Below, piece after piece: positions 25,898-34,338 of a DNA stretch of 64,000 bases. The notes beneath the pieces are model-generated. The model was not told the origin of the DNA, did no database searches, and was given only the letters and a program-made list of their open reading frames with translations. The position numbers were made by a program, and so were the translations under genes. The DNA comes from Roseovarius albus (GTDB lineage: Bacteria; Pseudomonadota; Alphaproteobacteria; Rhodobacterales; Rhodobacteraceae): contig NZ_FWFX01000003.1 in the NCBI RefSeq assembly GCF_900172335.1, forward strand, positions 310,001-374,000. Reading direction: 5' to 3'. Numbering within the stretch: position 1 is the first letter of the stretch; every line of letters starts with the position of its first letter.

Positions 25898-26132
25898 AAG
25901 AGTAATCCTCGGGTTCGCTCGGGTTGCACAAGAGGTAGCCATCTGGCGCGCGGATGCAAGGTGCAAGGCTGCACATTGGTCTGTGCATCGCCAAGGAAGA
26001 TTTGGCTCATCGCAGATAACGCCCAATGACACGATCAACACAAGAGCGTCAGAATAGCTTGGCATCTGAACTTGACGCCCCAAATCAGAGGAAGACGATA
26101 TTCATGAGCGCAACCGCGAAGGAGGATTGATC

Positions 26133-26528
26133 ATGAAACGACACCACTTCATTGCCGCCATTTTAGGCTTGTCGATTGCCACCAGCGGATTTGCTGCCGC
26201 ACCCGCTCGAGCAGATAATGATACTGCTAAGGTTATAGCCGGGATCGCGACACTGGCGATCATCGGTTCAGCGATTGCGAAATCAAATAATGACCACGAG
26301 TATGATGGGGTTACCCTACACAAGGCCGGGTACAAAACCTACGGTGGCCACCATTACAAAAAGAAACATCACAAGAAAAAATACGGCCATAAGCGCTATA
26401 AGAAACACTACGGCCACAAGTCATACAAAAAGGGGTATGGCTATCGCTCTTATAAAAAGCACGGTTACTACAAAAAGGGCTACCGCAGCCATCGCGGTAA
26501 ATATTTCAAACCCGCCTATGCCTATTGA
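26133..26528 (+). CDS. Small exported protein with a Lys/Tyr/Gly/His-rich tail
   Basis: A 131-residue protein. A signal peptide (MKRHHFIAAILGLSIATSGFA) is cleaved near APARADN, then an Ala/Ile-rich hydrophobic segment (AKVIAGIATLAIIGSAIAK) follows. From about residue 68 the chain is a low-complexity tail of HYKKK, KRYKKH, KSYKKG, RSYKKH and similar Tyr-Lys-Lys units, very basic and Gly/His rich. The ATG follows GGAGG by 7 bases. The domain order resembles the small exported protein at 12734. The function is unknown; the tail could bind polyanions or metals. Confidence 0.78.
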   Translation: MKRHHFIAAILGLSIATSGFAAAPARADNDTAKVIAGIATLAIIGSAIAKSNNDHEYDGVTLHKAGYKTYGGHHYKKKHHKKKYGHKRYKKHYGHKSYKKGYGYRSYKKHGYYKKGYRSHRGKYFKPAYAY

Positions 26529-26574
26529 TCAAGGCATTCAGGTGCGCGCAACAGTACGCGCACCTGATAATTGA

Positions 26575-27687
26575 TCAGAATTCGACAACAGCGCGGATTG
26601 ATTTACCTTCGTGCATCAGATCGAAGCCATGGTTAATCTCATCCAACGACAATTTGTGGGTGATCATCGGATCGATCTCAATCTTGCCGTCCATGTACCA
26701 ATCAACGATTTTTGGCACATCGGTGCGTCCCGATGCGCCGCCAAAGGCAGTGCCGCGCCAACTGCGGCCAGTGACCAATTGGAATGGGCGCGTGGCAATT
26801 TCCTGACCTGCGCCAGCCACACCAATGATGATGCTTTCACCCCAGCCTTTGTGCGCGGATTCCAACGCCTGACGCATAACGTTCACATTGCCTGTGGCAT
26901 CAAACGTATAGTCGCCGCCACCGCCGGTCAGTTCGACCAAATGCGCAACAATATCACCGTCAATTTTAGTCGGGTTCACAAAATCGGTCATGCCAAAGTG
27001 GCGACCCATTGCTTCTTTGTCGTCATTCAGATCAACACCAACGATTTGATCCGCGCCAGCAAGCCGCAAGCCCTGAATCACGTTCAGGCCGATACCACCA
27101 AGACCGAACACAATACCGGTTGAACCAATTTCAACTTTGGCCGTGTTGATCACTGCGCCGATACCTGTGGTGACGCCGCAACCGATGTAACAAATCTTAT
27201 CAAACGGCGCATCTTTGCGGACTTTGGCGAGCGCGATTTCTGGCACCACCGTGTGGTTGGCAAACGTTGAACAGCCCATATAGTGGTGGATTGGTGTTCC
27301 ATCCAACATCGAAAACCGCGTTGATCCATCTGGCAACAGACCCGCGCCTTGGGTCGAACGGATCGACTGGCACAGGTTGGTTTTTGGATTCAAACAGTAA
27401 TCGCATTCGCGACATTCCGGCGTATAAAGTGGGATCACGTGATCGCCGACTTCCAAAGAGGTCACACCTTCGCCGACTTCGATCACAACGCCCGCGCCCT
27501 CATGACCAAGGATCGCAGGGAAAATCCCCTCGGGGTCATCACCCGAACGGGTAAACTCATCCGTGTGACACAGGCCGGTCGCCTTGATCTCAACCAAAAC
27601 CTCACCAGCTTTTGGTCCTTCAAGGTTCACTTCCATAATTTCAAGTGGTTTGCCCGCCTCTAGGGCGACAGCAGCGGTGGTACGCAT
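26575..27687 (-). CDS. adhC: S-(hydroxymethyl)glutathione dehydrogenase (class III alcohol dehydrogenase)
   Basis: A 370-residue glutathione-dependent formaldehyde dehydrogenase, first enzyme of the GSH-linked formaldehyde oxidation route. [20 protein letters not shown] and GHEGAG supply the catalytic zinc ligands. The structural zinc cluster is [15 protein letters not shown]. The coenzyme loop is [12 protein letters not shown]. The start at 27687 follows GAGGAAT. The GSH-specific Arg/Thr/Asp region and overall length match FrmA/AdhC/Class III ADH. It connects naturally with demethylation of C1 donors such as those handled by the methyltransferase operon. Confidence 0.93.
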   Translation of the reverse strand: MRTTAAVALEAGKPLEIMEVNLEGPKAGEVLVEIKATGLCHTDEFTRSGDDPEGIFPAILGHEGAGVVIEVGEGVTSLEVGDHVIPLYTPECRECDYCLNPKTNLCQSIRSTQGAGLLPDGSTRFSMLDGTPIHHYMGCSTFANHTVVPEIALAKVRKDAPFDKICYIGCGVTTGIGAVINTAKVEIGSTGIVFGLGGIGLNVIQGLRLAGADQIVGVDLNDDKEAMGRHFGMTDFVNPTKIDGDIVAHLVELTGGGGDYTFDATGNVNVMRQALESAHKGWGESIIIGVAGAGQEIATRPFQLVTGRSWRGTAFGGASGRTDVPKIVDWYMDGKIEIDPMITHKLSLDEINHGFDLMHEGKSIRAVVEF

Positions 27688-27843
27688 GATGCTATTCCTC
27701 CAATAATAGTCTAGGCGACTTTTATCCAATGGGCCGCCTAATTCAACAAAATAAGTAGCCCAAGTGGCTTGCCTTTCATCGGAAATTTCTTAGTCTGATT
27801 AGGAATTTCTTAAGTCACACATGGATTTAAAGGAGACTGTCAG

Positions 27844-28125
27844 ATGAGAATTGCTGCCGCTGCCCTCTTGGCCCTGACAGCTTGCGGGCCGACTGATGAC
27901 TCCGCAGACACGGATCTAAACTTGCCTCAGGACGAGACAGAATGCGGGGCCTATGCGTTGCGCTATCTCGAAGGGGAGCCGCGAGAGAGCTTTGATTTCG
28001 ACGAAATCGACGGTGAGGTCAGGATTTTGCATCCAGATGCGATCGTGACGCAGGATTACAATCCAAAACGTCTGAACGTACACGTCGGAAAATCTGGCAT
28101 CATAAGCAAATTGACCTGCGGCTGA
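27844..28125 (+). CDS. Peptidase inhibitor I78 family lipoprotein
   Basis: A 93-residue lipoprotein with lipobox LLALTAC (Cys 14). The C-terminal segment HPDAIVTQDYNPKRLNVHVGKSGIISKLTCG matches the I78 elastase-inhibitor family (conserved Thr-x-Asp-x-x-Pro-x-Arg-x-Asn and the final Cys-Gly). The two mature Cys (in ETECGA and LTCG) may pair. Upstream, 27790-27816 carries two copies of GGAATTTCTTA-like sequence. The gene ends where the cytochrome c-prime stop begins on the other strand. Confidence 0.82.
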   Translation: MRIAAAALLALTACGPTDDSADTDLNLPQDETECGAYALRYLEGEPRESFDFDEIDGEVRILHPDAIVTQDYNPKRLNVHVGKSGIISKLTCG

Positions 28126-28596
28126 TCATTGCCCCGCTTGGCGATAGGCACGATGACAAGCCTGGCATGCGTTTTCCAGAGCGGGCAACCCCGTTCTGAG
28201 AGACGCAACAGAAGATACATTCAAACCTTTTGATGCCTTTTTCATTTTGTTCGATTTGACCTTGAAATCGCGCCAATTGCCCCAAATCACCTGCAAAGCT
28301 GTTGTTTTCGGATCCATCTGTGGGGATTTGAACAATTTGGGCAGGTCTGCGCTTTGCTGAATAAGACGAGCGCGCGCACGTTCTGCAGAAAGCGCATCAA
28401 ACCCACGCAACCCCTGCGCCATTTCTGACAAAGTCAAACGCGCTTCTTCCATATCCTCCATCGCGTGAACACGCTTAAGGACAGTGGGATTCTCGATCTC
28501 TGAATGTGCAAGCGCAAATGACGCCCCCAACGCAAGGCAAATCATTGAAATCTGAAAAGGGTTTGAAGTGAATTTGCGAACAATTGAATTCATCAT
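28126..28596 (-). CDS. Class II cytochrome c (cytochrome c-prime-like)
   Basis: A 156-residue exported protein. A signal peptide (MNSIVRKFTSNPFQISMICLALGASFALA) precedes a four-helix domain ending in the heme motif CQACHRAYR near the C-terminus, as in cytochromes c-prime and c-556. The start is uncertain: tandem ATGs at 28596 and 28593 follow GGAG closely, and an ATG eight codons upstream is also open. No nitrate, nitrite or other electron-transfer partner is adjacent; role may be NO binding or electron transfer. Confidence 0.8.
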   Translation of the reverse strand: MMNSIVRKFTSNPFQISMICLALGASFALAHSEIENPTVLKRVHAMEDMEEARLTLSEMAQGLRGFDALSAERARARLIQQSADLPKLFKSPQMDPKTTALQVIWGNWRDFKVKSNKMKKASKGLNVSSVASLRTGLPALENACQACHRAYRQAGQ

Positions 28597-28704
28597 GCTC
28601 CAAGCATTCCTTACACTCATGCCCGATGCAACACTCTTGCGCGATCTGGATGAAGCACTTTCGAATTTTCTTGATTTAACAGGGGGAAACGGCAAAGCTG
28701 AGGT

Positions 28705-29049
28705 ATGAGCTATCAATCGATAAGCCCGTTTACCCCCCACATGGGGCAAGAGCAGGTCGCGTTTCACAGGACCGAACTTTCCGTCATTCTATCGCTTTAT
28801 GGCCGCATGGTTGCCGCTGGGGAATGGCGTGACTATGGCATATCCTGCCTACGCGACATGGCGGTGTTTTCCGTCTTCAGGCGCACGGCCGAAAACCCAC
28901 TTTACCGCATCGAAAAACGTCCCAAGCTGCGCGGGCGGCAAGGGCAATATGCGGTCGTGGGTATAGATGGTCAGGTGTTGAAACGCGGATCGGACCTGCG
29001 CACGGTATTGCGGGTGTTGGAACGTAAATTGATCCGGGCGGTGGAATAA
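28705..29049 (+). CDS. DUF2794 family protein
   Basis: A 114-residue protein with the alphaproteobacterial DUF2794 pattern: FHRTELSVILSLYGRMVAAGEWRDYGI, LRDMAVFSVFRRTAENPLYRIEKRP and ALRTVL-type end LRTVLRVLERKLIRA. Members are widely conserved and of unknown function. ATG at 28705 is preceded by GAGG. It is divergent from the cytochrome gene, 108 bases away, and is followed 26 bases later by the DUF1194 gene. Confidence 0.85.
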   Translation: MSYQSISPFTPHMGQEQVAFHRTELSVILSLYGRMVAAGEWRDYGISCLRDMAVFSVFRRTAENPLYRIEKRPKLRGRQGQYAVVGIDGQVLKRGSDLRTVLRVLERKLIRAVE

Positions 29050-29075
29050 CCGGCCCGAGTTTGGAGACACGAGCA

Positions 29076-29777
29076 GTGTTTCGGAGATGTCTGGCATTTC
29101 TGTGCTATGGCCTTGGGTTTGCCTCAGGCAGTGCATATGCCGCTTGCAACTCCTCCCCCTATGTCTCGACCGAACTGGTTTTGGCCGTTGATACCTCGAT
29201 CAGCATAAGTACTGCGGAATATCAGCTACAGATGCGTGGTATCGCGGATGCGTTGCGTAGCCCTCAGATCATTAAATTGATTGAGGACCAACCCGGCGGG
29301 GTTGCGATGGGATTGGTGCATTGGAGCGTGGGCGGTTTAAACAAGCTGGCGGTCGACTGGCATCGCCTCTGTGATCTGGCGTCAGTCGCGCGTTTTGCCC
29401 AACGGGTTGAGGTGGCGGAGCGCAGTGGCACGGCGCGTGGCACTTCGATCAGCGCGGCGCTGCGGTTTTCGGCCAAACAAATCGAAGAGAACCAGTTTTA
29501 CGGCGATCTGCGCAAAATCGACATTTCCGGGGACTCGCGCAGCAACTCTGGCCCCTCCCCCGTATTTGCCCGTAACGAGATTGCGGCCAGCGGGGTCACC
29601 ATCAACGGATTGGTGATCAAGGATGGTGACCCGGAACTCGACGCCTACTATCTGACCAACGTGGTCGGCGGGAAGGACAGTTTTGTCCTGTCCATCACCC
29701 GCCACGGCGATTTTGCCGAGGCAATGCAGCGCAAGTTGGAGCGAGAATTGACGATTGAGTTGTCATCAATCGAGTAA
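29076..29777 (+). CDS. DUF1194 protein (von Willebrand factor A-like)
   Basis: A 233-residue exported protein. A GTG start at 29076 was chosen because GGAG lies 9 bases upstream; a TTG five codons earlier is an alternative. A signal peptide ends near SAYAA. The domain begins VLAVDTSISIS, a MIDAS-like DxSxS, as in vWA domains, and continues through SGTARGTSISAAL and KIDISGDSRSNSG. DUF1194 proteins are common in Rhodobacterales and other alphaproteobacteria and are uncharacterised. Confidence 0.82.
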   Translation: MFRRCLAFLCYGLGFASGSAYAACNSSPYVSTELVLAVDTSISISTAEYQLQMRGIADALRSPQIIKLIEDQPGGVAMGLVHWSVGGLNKLAVDWHRLCDLASVARFAQRVEVAERSGTARGTSISAALRFSAKQIEENQFYGDLRKIDISGDSRSNSGPSPVFARNEIAASGVTINGLVIKDGDPELDAYYLTNVVGGKDSFVLSITRHGDFAEAMQRKLERELTIELSSIE

Positions 29778-29802
29778 CAACCAACTCTGCAATGCTCTTT
29801 GC

Positions 29803-30759
29803 TCACATCTGCGCAGACATCACACAGAGCAGCTCGAACATGATCGACACGCCAAGGAAGGCCGTACCGCCGGATTGGTCAAACGGTGGTGAGACCTCGA
29901 CCATATCCGCGCCAACGATGTTCAGCCCCGCCAATTCGCGCACAACCTGCACCGCCTGGAACGAATTCGGACCACCGATTTCAGGCGTGCCGGTGCCTGG
30001 GGCAAAGGTCGGGTCAACAAAGTCGATGTCGTAGCTGACATAGGTCTCTTTATCGCCGACGATCTCACGTGCCTCGGCCATCACATCTTCGACGCCGCGG
30101 GCGTGGAATTCTTCGATCAGGATCAGGCGGATGCCGTTGGCCTTGGCGAAATCGCGATCTTCCTCGTCATACATCGTGCCACGAATACCAATCTGCACCA
30201 CGCGTTTGGGATCCAGCAGTCCCTCTTCGACCGCGCGGCGGAACGGGGTGCCATGGGTGTACATAGTGCCGCCGAAATAGGAATGCATCAGGTCGGTGTG
30301 GCTGTCGAAATGCACCATGCCGACAGGGCCGTTTTTGGCCACAGCGCGCAGCACCGGCAGTGATGTCAGGTGATCACCTCCCGCCGTGAGGGGCATAATG
30401 CCCGCCGCCAAAGCCTCGTTATAAAACGTGGTGATCCGGTCCATGCTGTCCATGATATCGGCGGGGTTCGGACCAACATCGCCAAGGTCAGCACAATTGG
30501 CCGCCTCAAATGGGCGCGTGCCGTTAAACTGGTGTTGCGCGCGCATCATGGTCGAGGCATCCCGCAGTTGACGGGGCCCATGGCGGGGGCCAGGGCGGTT
30601 GGTGGTGCCCGAATCCCACGGCACGCCAATCAGACCAATCTGAACGTCACTAAACCGTTCATGCCCCGGCGGCACATAAGGCAGGCGCATGAAGGTGGGC
30701 ACACCGGCAAAACGCGGCAGGTCAAAGCCCGAAACCGGGTGAAAATATGTGTCGCTCAT
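29803..30759 (-). CDS. Agmatinase-family ureohydrolase
   Basis: A 318-residue arginase/agmatinase enzyme. The dinuclear metal-site motifs are GGDH (about 127-130), FDSHTD (150-155) and YDIDFVDP (242-249), spaced as in SpeB. GxGTPEIGG closes the C-terminal part. Substrate may be agmatine or a guanidino acid such as guanidinobutyrate. Its start overlaps the stop of the NlpC gene (ATGA), so it is translated last in a three-gene operon. Confidence 0.88.
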   Translation of the reverse strand: MSDTYFHPVSGFDLPRFAGVPTFMRLPYVPPGHERFSDVQIGLIGVPWDSGTTNRPGPRHGPRQLRDASTMMRAQHQFNGTRPFEAANCADLGDVGPNPADIMDSMDRITTFYNEALAAGIMPLTAGGDHLTSLPVLRAVAKNGPVGMVHFDSHTDLMHSYFGGTMYTHGTPFRRAVEEGLLDPKRVVQIGIRGTMYDEEDRDFAKANGIRLILIEEFHARGVEDVMAEAREIVGDKETYVSYDIDFVDPTFAPGTGTPEIGGPNSFQAVQVVRELAGLNIVGADMVEVSPPFDQSGGTAFLGVSIMFELLCVMSAQM

Positions 30760-31640
30760 GTCGTTCCTCCCAAACGTTTGCGCGCGGTCACCGGGCCGTC
30801 ACCCTGATCCGCAATTCTTTTGATGGCTTCATCGAGCGGTTCAAACGCTACTGCCATGTGATAGGCATTGGCATGCAGTATCGTGTTTGGGTCAGAAACC
30901 CAAGCCACATGACCTTTCCAGAATAACAGATCACCGCGCTTCAACTCGGCATCATCAGAAAGTAGCCTGCCGAGATCAGCTTGCTGCATATCGCTGTCGC
31001 CCGGGCAATTGATGCCGCAGGCCAGGCAGCCCATCTGCACAAGACCCGAGCAATCAATCCCAAAGGCGGAATTGCCGCCCCAAAGATAAGGCGTGCCCAT
31101 CAGAAGTTGGGCCACATCAACGGAATCGGACATCGTTGCTGGCAGGGGCCGAAGGTGAACCGTCGGCACATAGAATTTATGACCTTCAGGCCGCTCATCC
31201 GTGCGCAACATGATGATTTCCGACCAACCATCGATATCTTTGGTCACCGTCACCTTGGCACCGAAGGACAGTTGCGTAGTCTGTGCCGTGGATTTCAGCC
31301 CCGGCGTTTCCTTGGCATAGCTGCGCGGGGCCACAACCATGTGTGTTGGCGTGTCTGGCAAGACCAAGTTATGACGTGGGACATAGCCGACGTAGCCGTC
31401 TTTTTCAGAAATACCAAAGGCGCAACGGTCGTCATATTCCAGAACGGTAAAGTAATCGCCGGTGATCAGCTCGCGATCCCGCGCGCATTTAGGGTCATCG
31501 ATATGGTGATCATAGATCGCAGCCGTGGTGCCGCCGATCTGCCGCAGGTGGCCATCGGTGAAGCGTTTGGCCTCGACCTTTCCCTCAAGCGAGGAATGCG
31601 CAACGCGACCGTTGGCCGGGGTGAGACGGCGGTCGGTCAT
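30756..31640 (-). CDS. NlpC/P60-family cell wall peptidase
   Basis: A 294-residue cytoplasmic enzyme (no signal peptide). Two SH3-like segments precede a C-terminal NlpC/P60 domain with GTPYLWGGNSAFGIDCSGLVQ (catalytic Cys) and the His in GHVAWVSD. These are gamma-D-glutamyl-diamino acid endopeptidases that act on muropeptides. The gene overlaps both neighbours by ATGA. Pairing with an M17 aminopeptidase suggests recycling of wall peptides. Confidence 0.88.
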   Translation of the reverse strand: MTDRRLTPANGRVAHSSLEGKVEAKRFTDGHLRQIGGTTAAIYDHHIDDPKCARDRELITGDYFTVLEYDDRCAFGISEKDGYVGYVPRHNLVLPDTPTHMVVAPRSYAKETPGLKSTAQTTQLSFGAKVTVTKDIDGWSEIIMLRTDERPEGHKFYVPTVHLRPLPATMSDSVDVAQLLMGTPYLWGGNSAFGIDCSGLVQMGCLACGINCPGDSDMQQADLGRLLSDDAELKRGDLLFWKGHVAWVSDPNTILHANAYHMAVAFEPLDEAIKRIADQGDGPVTARKRLGGTT

Positions 31641-33016
31641 AGGTCCAGCATCTTTGGCAGCGCTTCCAGCAGAGCCCGCGCGCCCATACCAACGCCACCT
31701 TTGGGGCGCGCCGGAGCCGGAGTCGGGTTCCAGCCGTAGATGTCAAAATGTGCATAGGGCGCATCCCCGGCAAAGCGGCGCAGGAACAGGGCGGCGGTGA
31801 TCGATCCGGCGAAGCCGCCCTTGGGGGCGTTGTCGAGGTCGGCGATGCCCGGTTCGATCATTGCTTCATAGGGGGCGTGGAACGGCAGGCGCCAGACAGG
31901 ATCAGCCACGCGGGTGGCCGCCTCTTCCAGTGCGCCGGAAAAGGCCGAGTCGTCCGAATAGTATGGTGCCAGATCGGGGCCGACAGCCACCCGGGCTGCG
32001 CCAGTCAACGTAGCCATGGAGATCATAAGGTCGGGCTCATCCTCGGCCCCCAGCGCCAATGCATCGGCCAACACCAGCCGCCCCTCGGCGTCGGTATTGT
32101 TGATCTCGACCGTCAGACCATTGCGGGCAGTGAGGATATCACCGGGGCGGTAAGCATTGGCGCTGACAGAGTTTTCCACTGCCGGGATCAGGACGCGCAG
32201 TTGCACGGGCAGTTCCAGAGCCATGATCATATGGGCAAGACCCAAAACAGTGGCGGCCCCGCCCATGTCCTTTTTCATCAGACCCATCGAGGACCCGGGT
32301 TTGAGATTCAGCCCGCCGGTGTCAAAACACACACCCTTGCCGACCAGCGTCAATGTCGGGCCTTCATTGCCCCAATGCATGTCGATCAGGCGCGGGGCCT
32401 GATCGGCAGCACGACCCACCGTGTGGATCATCGGGAAGTTCTGCTCCAACAGCGCCTCGCCCCGGATGACGGACATTTCTGCCCCGAAGTTCGAAGCCAA
32501 ATCGGCGCAGGCGGCTTCCAGATCGGCAGGCCCCATATCAGAAGCAGGTGTATTGATGAGGTCGCGGGTCAAAGCCTCGCCTGCGGCGATCGCCTCTGCC
32601 CGCAGTGCCTGAATGTCGTCGGGGGCAACCAGCTTTGCGACCGCCGGCTTTTGTGCGCGATAGCGGTCAAAGGCATAACCAGACAAAAGCCAGCCGAGCG
32701 CCTCTTCCTCAAGGCGATCTTCGGCCAGATCTGATAATTGATAAGTCCCTTCGGGCAGACCAGCGGCAATGCTCGCCAGATGGAAACGCCCCCGACTGCG
32801 CGCCTTGGCCGTGCCATAGCCTGCCAGGACCATGGCGATGCCGCCTTCTTCTGAGGGGATCAGGCAACTGCTGCCCAGACCAGCAGCAAACCCATTCGCC
32901 GCCACCCAACCCTGAATGTGCTCGGGCTGATCCTTCAACCAATCTTCCAGCGCATCCTGTTCAATCACATGAACCGGAATGGCCGCTGGATCGGGCGCAG
33001 CAAAAACAAGGGACAT
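31637..33016 (-). CDS. Leucyl aminopeptidase (M17 family)
   Basis: A 459-residue M17 metallopeptidase. The NTDAEGRL signature and the LIPAVENSVSANAYRPGDI and GKGVCFDTGGLNLKP segments contain the two-metal active site residues (Lys, Asp, Glu). The start at 33016 (MSLVFAA) follows AAAGGTG; a start three codons upstream is less likely. Length is slightly shorter than PepA (503). It probably releases N-terminal residues from peptides, including those produced by the overlapping NlpC enzyme. Confidence 0.9.
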   Translation of the reverse strand: MSLVFAAPDPAAIPVHVIEQDALEDWLKDQPEHIQGWVAANGFAAGLGSSCLIPSEEGGIAMVLAGYGTAKARSRGRFHLASIAAGLPEGTYQLSDLAEDRLEEEALGWLLSGYAFDRYRAQKPAVAKLVAPDDIQALRAEAIAAGEALTRDLINTPASDMGPADLEAACADLASNFGAEMSVIRGEALLEQNFPMIHTVGRAADQAPRLIDMHWGNEGPTLTLVGKGVCFDTGGLNLKPGSSMGLMKKDMGGAATVLGLAHMIMALELPVQLRVLIPAVENSVSANAYRPGDILTARNGLTVEINNTDAEGRLVLADALALGAEDEPDLMISMATLTGAARVAVGPDLAPYYSDDSAFSGALEEAATRVADPVWRLPFHAPYEAMIEPGIADLDNAPKGGFAGSITAALFLRRFAGDAPYAHFDIYGWNPTPAPARPKGGVGMGARALLEALPKMLDL

Positions 33017-33085
33017 TGAGGGCACCTTTCACATCGGGAAATTCAGTACCCCGAGCCTAACGTCACCAGCGCTGCCTGCAAGCCA

Positions 33086-33466
33086 TCAAATGGGCATATC
33101 TTTCAAATCCCAAATCTCGACCAGAGAATGCTCACCTGCACGCACCAGCCGCGACAAGGTGGCCGCCAGCGGCACCGTATGACCAGTATCGATGCAATTG
33201 ATCACATCGCGTGCGACCCTCGCGACAAGCGGCAAGCCAATCTGTGCGGCTAGTTGCGATAACGTGTTCACATGTCGGCGCATATCCTGCCGACGCCCTT
33301 CACGATAGCAACGCTCGACCATGGACAGCAAGGTCGCCAGCTCCTCAAGCACCCCGCAGATGACATCGTCGGCACGAGCCTGCCCCAGTTGCTGATACAA
33401 TTCTTCCAATTGGCGTGTATCAAAGGCCTCTGCCACACCAAGATCGAGCCTTACAATCTGTTCCAC
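33086..33466 (-). CDS. Hypothetical helical protein resembling a degenerate Hpt domain
   Basis: A 126-residue all-helical protein. The segment NTLSQLAAQIG (about 67-77) aligns with the Hpt phosphotransfer core HTLKGSAANIG, but with Asn and Ser where phosphate-accepting His and Lys are expected; a His lies just two residues earlier. Histidine phosphotransfer is therefore doubtful. No histidine kinase or response regulator is adjacent. Related short proteins occur in this order, but I cannot name a family with confidence. Confidence 0.6.
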   Translation of the reverse strand: MEQIVRLDLGVAEAFDTRQLEELYQQLGQARADDVICGVLEELATLLSMVERCYREGRRQDMRRHVNTLSQLAAQIGLPLVARVARDVINCIDTGHTVPLAATLSRLVRAGEHSLVEIWDLKDMPI

Positions 33467-33610
33467 ACTTCAACCCACATTCTGTTACCCAGCCCCATCT
33501 TGTCAGCATCAGGTTTTAAATTCGTTTCAAGAAAAACATTTATCTCTCGAATTCTATGTAATTTGCCTTTAACTACACGCGAAACGCACGATTTGAGTCA
33601 GGGGGAGACC

Positions 33611-34258
33611 ATGAAACACGCACGCCCATTGCCCGGCTATCTTGTCAAACGCTTTCATGGCTGGAAGGCGACAACCTACTCCGAAAATGCAGCGTGGTAT
33701 CGTAAGCTCGCGGAAGGGCAGCACCCTCGCGCAATGATCATTTCGTGCTGCGACAGTCGCGTGCATGTGACCTCGATTTTCGGGGCGGACCAGGGCGAGT
33801 TTTTCATTCACCGCAATATCGCCAACCTCGTGCCCCCCTATCAACCCGACGGTCATCAACATGGCACATCCGCAGCAATTGAGTACGCCGTTACTGCGCT
33901 CAAGGTTGCGCATGTGGTTGTGATGGGCCATTCAAGCTGCGGCGGTGTTCAGGGATGTCTGAGCATGTGTTCCGGTCAAGCCCCAGAGCTCGAAGAGAAA
34001 TCCAGCTTTGTTGGTCGCTGGATGGATATCTTACGCCCAGGATACGAGCGCGTTCAGCATTTAAAATCCGAAGAAGAACAACGAGACGCTCTTGAAAAGC
34101 AGGCGGTTATAGTCTCCCTCGAAAACTTGATGACGTTCCCATTCGTTGCCGAAGCCGTAGAACAAGGCAACCTAACCCTGCACGGTGTCTGGCACGACAT
34201 CGGTGGAGGTGGCTTAGAAGAATACCAAGCTGAATCGGATCGGTTTAACAAGATCTGA
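33611..34258 (+). CDS. Beta-class carbonic anhydrase
   Basis: A 215-residue enzyme that interconverts CO2 and bicarbonate. The zinc ligands are in CCDSR (Cys47, with the Asp48-Arg50 dyad) and in HSSCGG (His107, Cys110). The fold and length match beta-carbonic anhydrases. ATG at 33611 follows GGGGGAGA. It is followed at 34339 by an SbtA-type bicarbonate transporter and an SbtB-type regulator, so the three together likely manage bicarbonate supply. The spacer to sbtA holds a short hairpin. Confidence 0.92.
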   Translation: MKHARPLPGYLVKRFHGWKATTYSENAAWYRKLAEGQHPRAMIISCCDSRVHVTSIFGADQGEFFIHRNIANLVPPYQPDGHQHGTSAAIEYAVTALKVAHVVVMGHSSCGGVQGCLSMCSGQAPELEEKSSFVGRWMDILRPGYERVQHLKSEEEQRDALEKQAVIVSLENLMTFPFVAEAVEQGNLTLHGVWHDIGGGGLEEYQAESDRFNKI

Positions 34259-34270
34259 TATAACGCCGCA

Positions 34271-34287
34271 CCCCTATTGAGTAGGGG
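34271..34287 (+). other. Short hairpin between carbonic anhydrase and sbtA genes
   Basis: CCCCTA (34271-34276) and TAGGGG (34282-34287) form a perfect stem with loop TTGAG. There is no U-run, so this is not a clear terminator; it may be a weak attenuator or protective structure before the sbtA start at 34339. Confidence 0.4.
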
Positions 34288-34338
34288 ACATTAAATCCTA
34301 AATACCATTCAATCTATGCTTTCGCTTAAGGGGATCGA

